In this document: positions 60,718-64,000 of the stretch, piece after piece
Position numbering within the stretch: the stretch's first letter is position 1
How the letters are laid out: the number at the start of each line of letters is the position of its first letter
Assembly: GCA_018401955.1 (NCBI GenBank)
Contig: JAGYJT010000001.1
Location: forward strand, 1 to 64,000
Length of the DNA stretch: 64,000 nucleotides
Origin: Chitinophagales bacterium
Lineage (GTDB): Bacteria; Bacteroidota; Bacteroidia; Chitinophagales; CAIOSU01
Reading direction: 5' to 3'
Translations under genes and position numbers: made by a program
Notes under the pieces: model-generated
The model's input: only the letters and a program-made list of their open reading frames with translations
Told to the model about the DNA's origin: nothing
The model's database searches: none

Positions 60718-61104
60718 TCATATGGGTTGGTTCAATGTTATTATCAGCGTACCACCGTTCAAGGCTCCACTTTTATCAACTATTGTGGCAACTTTAATGT
60801 GCCCTACATGTCCTACCAAAAACTTACCCGACAAGGCTTCTGCAACCACCAAGGTGCCTCTTATGCTGTCGCTATTATCTTGCGTATTATTTAGGCCCAT
60901 CATGTTATCGAAAAGCTCTAGTATATTGTTGCCCATGCAATCGGTTTTGCTGAGCCCTATCAATTTCTCAACTGCTGGGTTCCAGTCAACTATTTCCAAT
61001 GCTGCATTAAAAACTAAAATTCCGTAAGGACTATCATCGTACACTGAATGTACAAAACCACTACTTTCAAACTCCTGTTGCATTGCCAATTCTGAATTTC
61101 GCAT
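60718..61104 (-). CDS. Single PAS-domain protein
   Basis: 128 residues, one PAS fold (SPYGILVFNAALEIVDWNPAVEKLIGLSKTDCMGNNILELF) and a C-terminal strand pair; no kinase, cyclase or DNA-binding domain. Such stand-alone PAS proteins may sense a ligand for a separate partner. Terminators or partner genes are not visible nearby. A second possible start (MQQEF) lies seven codons in. Confidence 0.85.
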   Translation of the reverse strand: MRNSELAMQQEFESSGFVHSVYDDSPYGILVFNAALEIVDWNPAVEKLIGLSKTDCMGNNILELFDNMMGLNNTQDNSDSIRGTLVVAEALSGKFLVGHVGHIKVATIVDKSGALNGGTLIITLNQPI

Positions 61105-61239
61105 AGTAACTTATTGCTATCAATTAAGTATTAACGATGCAAAACTAGCGGTATTCAGATGACAAAAGACATTTATTCGTTAAGAGGTCAATAAACGTCG
61201 GTAAATGGTTCAGTTTATAAGTTTTGTGTAGTATCTTAA

Positions 61240-61563
61240 TTATCTAAACCCCAACGGGCGGTCTATCAATCTAAACTGCATACCCAAACCCACACGACGC
61301 CAAATACGGTCTTCAAGGGCGCAAAACAATGGTAACTTACCTTGGTTATAGCTATACACAGTGGTAGTAAACATTACCGAGCTGCTTTCGGTGGCGCTGT
61401 TGTTTGCCGGTAGCATCCGCAATCCAGGCCCCACAATATAAGGTACTAGGTTAGGCTGGTGCTTAGGGGGTGCCTTAAGCACTGTAATGGCATTGCTAGT
61501 GCTTTGTGCACACAACGAGGTTGCCATTGCTAATGATAAAACCATGATAAGTAGCCAACGCAT
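61240..61563 (-). CDS. Small exported protein, unrecognised
   Basis: The track start at 61791 runs antisense through arfB; the ATG at 61563 instead gives a 107-residue protein with a good signal peptide (MRWLLIMVLSLAMATSLCAQ). Mature part about 87 residues with YIVGPGLRMLP and WRRVGLGMQFRLIDRPLGF, suggesting a beta-rich fragment. No family recognised. Divergent from arfB over 49 nt. Confidence 0.65.
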   Translation of the reverse strand: MRWLLIMVLSLAMATSLCAQSTSNAITVLKAPPKHQPNLVPYIVGPGLRMLPANNSATESSSVMFTTTVYSYNQGKLPLFCALEDRIWRRVGLGMQFRLIDRPLGFR

Positions 61564-61584
61564 ATATAATGAACTAACTAACGG

Positions 61585-61608
61585 TACAAAAGGTTTTGTA
61601 TAATTTTG
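61585..61608. promoter_or_regulatory. Inverted repeat and -7 element in the arfB divergent gap
   Basis: TACAAAA-GG-TTTTGTA (61585-61600) is a 7-bp inverted repeat with a 2-nt centre, directly followed by TAATTTTG (61601-61608), a match to TAnnTTTG for arfB. The box lies only 5 nt before the arfB ATG (61613), implying a leaderless or nearly leaderless transcript. Confidence 0.45.
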
Positions 61609-61612
61609 TAAA

Positions 61613-62026
61613 ATGAGTGCTCCTATTATTATTCCCATAGAATTACTGGAGTTCCGGGTATCGAGAAGCTCGGGGCCTGGGGGCCAGCATGTAAACAAAA
61701 CCGATACAAAAGTTGAGGCTCTGTTGCACATTGCCAGTGCGCCATGCTTTACCGAAGTGCAATGTGCACGCATATTGCAAAAACTTGCCAATAAAATTAA
61801 TAAGGATGGAAACCTGAGCGTAACCTGCCAACAGACCCGCTCTCAGTTAACGAATAAAGAAAAGGCCGTAAAAAAGCTCAATGAGCTGATAAACAAAGCT
61901 TTGGCCGAAGAGAAACCCCGCAAGCCTACTAAAATACCAAAGGCGGTTAATGAGAAAAGGATAAAAGCGAAGAAAATAACCGGCGAGAAAAAGCTAAACC
62001 GACAAGACTGGAAAAAACTGTTGTAA
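61613..62026 (+). CDS. arfB: Peptidyl-tRNA hydrolase ArfB (ribosome rescue)
   Basis: 137 residues. RF1/RF2-like domain with the catalytic GGQ in SRSSGPGGQHVNKTDTKVEA, and a basic C-terminal tail (KRIKAKKITGEKKLNRQDWKKLL) that enters the mRNA channel of stalled ribosomes. It releases the nascent chain when no stop codon is in the A site. Followed by a hairpin terminator. Confidence 0.93.
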   Translation: MSAPIIIPIELLEFRVSRSSGPGGQHVNKTDTKVEALLHIASAPCFTEVQCARILQKLANKINKDGNLSVTCQQTRSQLTNKEKAVKKLNELINKALAEEKPRKPTKIPKAVNEKRIKAKKITGEKKLNRQDWKKLL

Positions 62027-62031
62027 AAACA

Positions 62032-62062
62032 AAAGCGGCCTCTATTATCTAGAAGCCGCTTT
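62032..62062. terminator. Hairpin terminator after arfB
   Basis: AAAGCGGC (62032-62039) pairs with GCCGCTTT (62055-62062), with inner TCTA/TAGA pairing (62041-62044 with 62050-62053). Short T tract after it; probably bidirectional with the DUF1571 gene. Confidence 0.75.
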
Positions 62063-62089
62063 GCTTTATTAGTTGTTACCTAGCATCCG

Positions 62090-62959
62090 TTAAGGAAAGT
62101 CAACAAAAACTTCATCGTTGAACTTAGGGTTTACTACCACATTATGAAACTCATATCGCTCAAATTGGCCCACTTCATCGTGCATAATCTGCACTATAGG
62201 TAAGTTAGTTTGTTGGTCGATGTATAAGGTGGTCTTTTTAGCATAGGTGCTAGGCACTTTAATTACTTGGCCAGCGGTAATATCTTCTACATCATCTACG
62301 TCGGCATTTTTCTCTACTATCAAAAACCCACAAATGTTTTTGCTTTTGGCAATGGCATCAATGTTTTCACCAGCTTTTACGGTGTAGTTCTCATATTTAA
62401 AGGTAGGGTCGGTAATTACCACTTTGTAGCATTTCCTGTTGTTCCATACCACATCTCCTTCGTACACAAAATGCTTTTCAAACTCACCTGCGGCTTCGTT
62501 GTCGGCTTTGGCAATAGCAGCCCTAATAATTTTTGCAAGGAAGGTAAAGCCAGAGTTCATGATGGTATGATGCTGCCCCTTGCGCATTTTTGAACCATAT
62601 GGGTCAAGGTTTACATTTGGTATCCAAGCACCTGCATTTACGTGGGCTTTGGTACCATATTTTGCAGCATTGTATATTATCTGCACCCCATCATTTGGCT
62701 TGGCCTTACTGTACAGGTATACTTTAAATGGGTTAACGTTTAGCTTAGCATCAACCTCACTGTAATTATCTTTACCATTTACTCGCTCCCAACCTTTCAG
62801 CGTAAACTGCAAGGTTTTGGCATTATCAATGCTGGTAAGCATTTTGTTTAATATATCTCTTGAGCTGGCCGCTGTAGGATCTTCGGAGATGGAGGGGGCA
62901 AAACGGAAACTTACGATACCTACAAACGCAAGCATGAGCAATAAAACTGATTTTTTCAT
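62090..62959 (-). CDS. DUF1571-like exported protein with LysM-like insert
   Basis: The track start 62974 is a TTG; the ATG at 62959 (MKKSVLLLMLAFVGIV) is preferred, giving 289 residues. The mature part follows the DUF1571 lipoprotein-like pattern (ILNKMLTSIDNAKTLQFTLKGWERVNG; LYIDQQTNLPIVQIMHD). Between strands near residues 190-240 it carries a segment reading YTVKAGENIDAIAKSKNI and ITAGQVIKVP, which looks like a LysM module inserted in the domain. It has no lipobox Cys. Probably periplasmic. Confidence 0.82.
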   Translation of the reverse strand: MKKSVLLLMLAFVGIVSFRFAPSISEDPTAASSRDILNKMLTSIDNAKTLQFTLKGWERVNGKDNYSEVDAKLNVNPFKVYLYSKAKPNDGVQIIYNAAKYGTKAHVNAGAWIPNVNLDPYGSKMRKGQHHTIMNSGFTFLAKIIRAAIAKADNEAAGEFEKHFVYEGDVVWNNRKCYKVVITDPTFKYENYTVKAGENIDAIAKSKNICGFLIVEKNADVDDVEDITAGQVIKVPSTYAKKTTLYIDQQTNLPIVQIMHDEVGQFERYEFHNVVVNPKFNDEVFVDFP

Positions 62960-63057
62960 TGTGGTTTTGGGCAATTTGGGTGGTTATTAAAATACTAGGC
63001 AATGTGCACTACAAAAGTAATGCCATAATAGGGTATAATGTTCGGTAAACTAAAAAA

Positions 63058-63540
63058 TTACTTGTAAGGCAGCCCTACCTTTTTAAGTGCAAAGTGGAGC
63101 AACCATGCCGGACCAATCAATAAAAACTGCAAATCTTTAAAGAATGACGGTTTCTTGCCCTCAATATTGTGCCCGATAAATTGCCCTATCCAAGCAACCA
63201 CGAAAATGATTACCGAAGCTATAACCTGAAGCAATGGATTTTCTCCTAGTATATTATACAAGGCATGATTGCCAAATACTATACCTACCGCAATAAGTAT
63301 AAAACCCAAAAACAATGGTATAGATAAACGAACATAAAACAAGATGGCCAGCGCTAGCACAATGGTGCTCCAGTTTAGTGCCCAACCAACCGTTTTAAAC
63401 TGAGAGGGTACCGGAATAGCCCATAATATGCCAAACAAGCTGAACATTATAAGTGGTATGCATATCCAATGGATGAGCTTATTGGTTGCATTTTTGTGGC
63501 TTTCGCCATATTCATCTAGCCATTGATCAACGCTTTTCAT
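63058..63540 (-). CDS. Mpo1/DUF962-family membrane protein
   Basis: 160 residues. Opening SVDQWLDEYGESHKNATNKLIHWICIPLIMFSL and a later HALYN with four to five membrane helices match DUF962/Mpo1. Yeast Mpo1 is an Fe(II)-dependent dioxygenase for alpha-oxidation of 2-hydroxy fatty acids; several conserved His (HKN, IHW, NHAL, GHN) are in place. Possible role in 2-hydroxy acyl or sphingolipid turnover, by family. Confidence 0.87.
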   Translation of the reverse strand: MKSVDQWLDEYGESHKNATNKLIHWICIPLIMFSLFGILWAIPVPSQFKTVGWALNWSTIVLALAILFYVRLSIPLFLGFILIAVGIVFGNHALYNILGENPLLQVIASVIIFVVAWIGQFIGHNIEGKKPSFFKDLQFLLIGPAWLLHFALKKVGLPYK

Positions 63541-63616
63541 CGGCTTTATTTTTTGGGGAGTTAGTGAATAAACTTTTGATTCTTCCTAAAGTTATACAAT
63601 ACCCTTCATTATACAA

Positions 63617-63648
63617 AAGGCCCTGTGCTTGTAACAACACAGGGCCTT
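63617..63648 (-). terminator. Intrinsic terminator of the T9SS cargo gene
   Basis: An 11-bp perfect stem (AAGGCCCTGTG with CACAGGGCCTT), a 10-nt loop, and on the minus strand a TTTTGT tail. It lies 27 nt after the stop of the last gene. Confidence 0.88.
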
Positions 63649-63674
63649 CATTAAGTTCGTAACGTTATCGTTGC

Positions 63675-64000
63675 TTACTCAGCAATCATCATACGGTTGT
63701 TAAGGCTGTGCTTGCCATTGCTAATGCTGTACACATACACACCAGCTGGCAAATTGTTACGCTCAACGCGGATGGTGTTAACACCTGGCTCGGCAGAAAT
63801 TTGCTCTTGGTAAACCACTGCACCTAGCATATTTACCACTTTCATGGTATATACTGCATTATCTTTAGCAGTAAACTCAATGTTGGTAAAGCTATTGAAA
63901 GGGTTTGGCTGGTTACGGAAAGAGGTTAGGTTGGCAGCTACCTCGTTGATGCTTACCACAGAGCAAGATGTCAAGGTATCGGTTACTGATGAACAAGCAG
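63675..64000 (-). CDS. 3' part of a secreted protein with type A T9SS sorting domain (5' truncated)
   Basis: The frame is open to the window edge; the track start at 63974 is an internal TTG. Visible sequence begins within a Ser/Thr/Cys-rich stretch (CSSVTDTLTSCSVV) and continues into NQPNPFNSFTNIEF, VVNMLGAVVYQEQ, LPAGVYVYSISNG and RMMIAE, the canonical T9SS type A sorting domain. The cargo is secreted, identity unknown because the N-terminal part lies beyond base 64000. Confidence 0.9.
   Translation of the reverse strand, partial: ACSSVTDTLTSCSVVSINEVAANLTSFRNQPNPFNSFTNIEFTAKDNAVYTMKVVNMLGAVVYQEQISAEPGVNTIRVERNNLPAGVYVYSISNGKHSLNNRMMIAE

Noticed and set aside
61240-61791. 183-residue ORF covering the antisense of arfB
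   Set aside because: The N-terminal 76 residues lie antisense to arfB; the real start at 61563 gives a signal peptide.

Overview
The window is a chromosomal segment of a Bacteroidota bacterium (class Bacteroidia; order not resolvable from sequence alone). Support comes from type IX secretion (T9SS) and gliding genes (gldH, three PorP/SprF paralogues), PKD-repeat proteins ending in the gliding-motility C-terminal domain, T9SS type A sorting domains, a fused ccoNO oxidase gene, an HU-CCDC81/SPOR protein, and promoters with the Bacteroidota -7 element TAnnTTTG. I see no rRNA, tRNA, prophage, insertion sequence or CRISPR array.

Layout. 1-3.3 kb: end of a PKD adhesin-like gene followed by a PorP/SprF gene fused to a coiled coil and a SPOR-like domain. 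3.5-6.9 kb: Baeyer-Villiger-type monooxygenase, S4 RNA-binding protein, VOC protein, DUF445 protein. 7-10.5 kb: operon of two sterol-desaturase-family hydroxylases, a lipoprotein and a YhhN lysoplasmalogenase, which looks like an ether-lipid module. 10.8-14.4 kb: lipoprotein plus a secreted M4 metallopeptidase. 14.5-17.7 kb: holB-ricT-gldH. 17.8-23.7 kb: glutathione peroxidase, LysM/double-psi-barrel protein, NfeD-type protease, FluC fluoride channel, a secreted arylsulfotransferase-like protein. 23.8-32.5 kb: a complete cbb3 oxidase locus (ccoI-ccoS, then ccoNO-Q-P-G-H plus a SafE-like protein), with candidate FNR/CRP-type sites upstream of both transcription units. 32.6-39.5 kb: outer-membrane and envelope set (LptD, amidase, MCE/MlaD, OstA/LptA-like). 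39.5-44 kb: unknown exported protein, CinA, glycosyltransferase 2, asparaginase-like and transglutaminase-like proteins. 44-52.5 kb: TonB-dependent receptor, a 1041-residue TPR protein, an outer-membrane barrel, and the HU/SPOR protein. 52.5-60.5 kb: PorP, an 1832-residue PKD adhesin, and a third PorP. 60.7-64 kb: PAS-only protein, small exported protein, ArfB, a DUF1571 protein with a LysM-like insert, an Mpo1-like protein, and the 3' part of a T9SS cargo gene.

The most unusual feature is intergenic. At least seven gaps hold degenerate tandem arrays of 7-nt units (8 nt in one locus, 9 nt in another). Unit sequence differs from locus to locus, but copy number is almost constant at about four per arm (about 28-36 nt). 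Four loci have arms facing each other as an inverted pair across a 24-96 nt spacer, or nearly so. The same architecture with unrelated sequences suggests a common generating or maintaining mechanism. I do not recognise a described system that fits, although degenerate heptamer repeats (STRR) are known from cyanobacteria. Two further dispersed-type inverted repeats (CCGTCATTGCGA...TCGCAATGACGG, and CATGGT...ACCATG) lie in other gaps.
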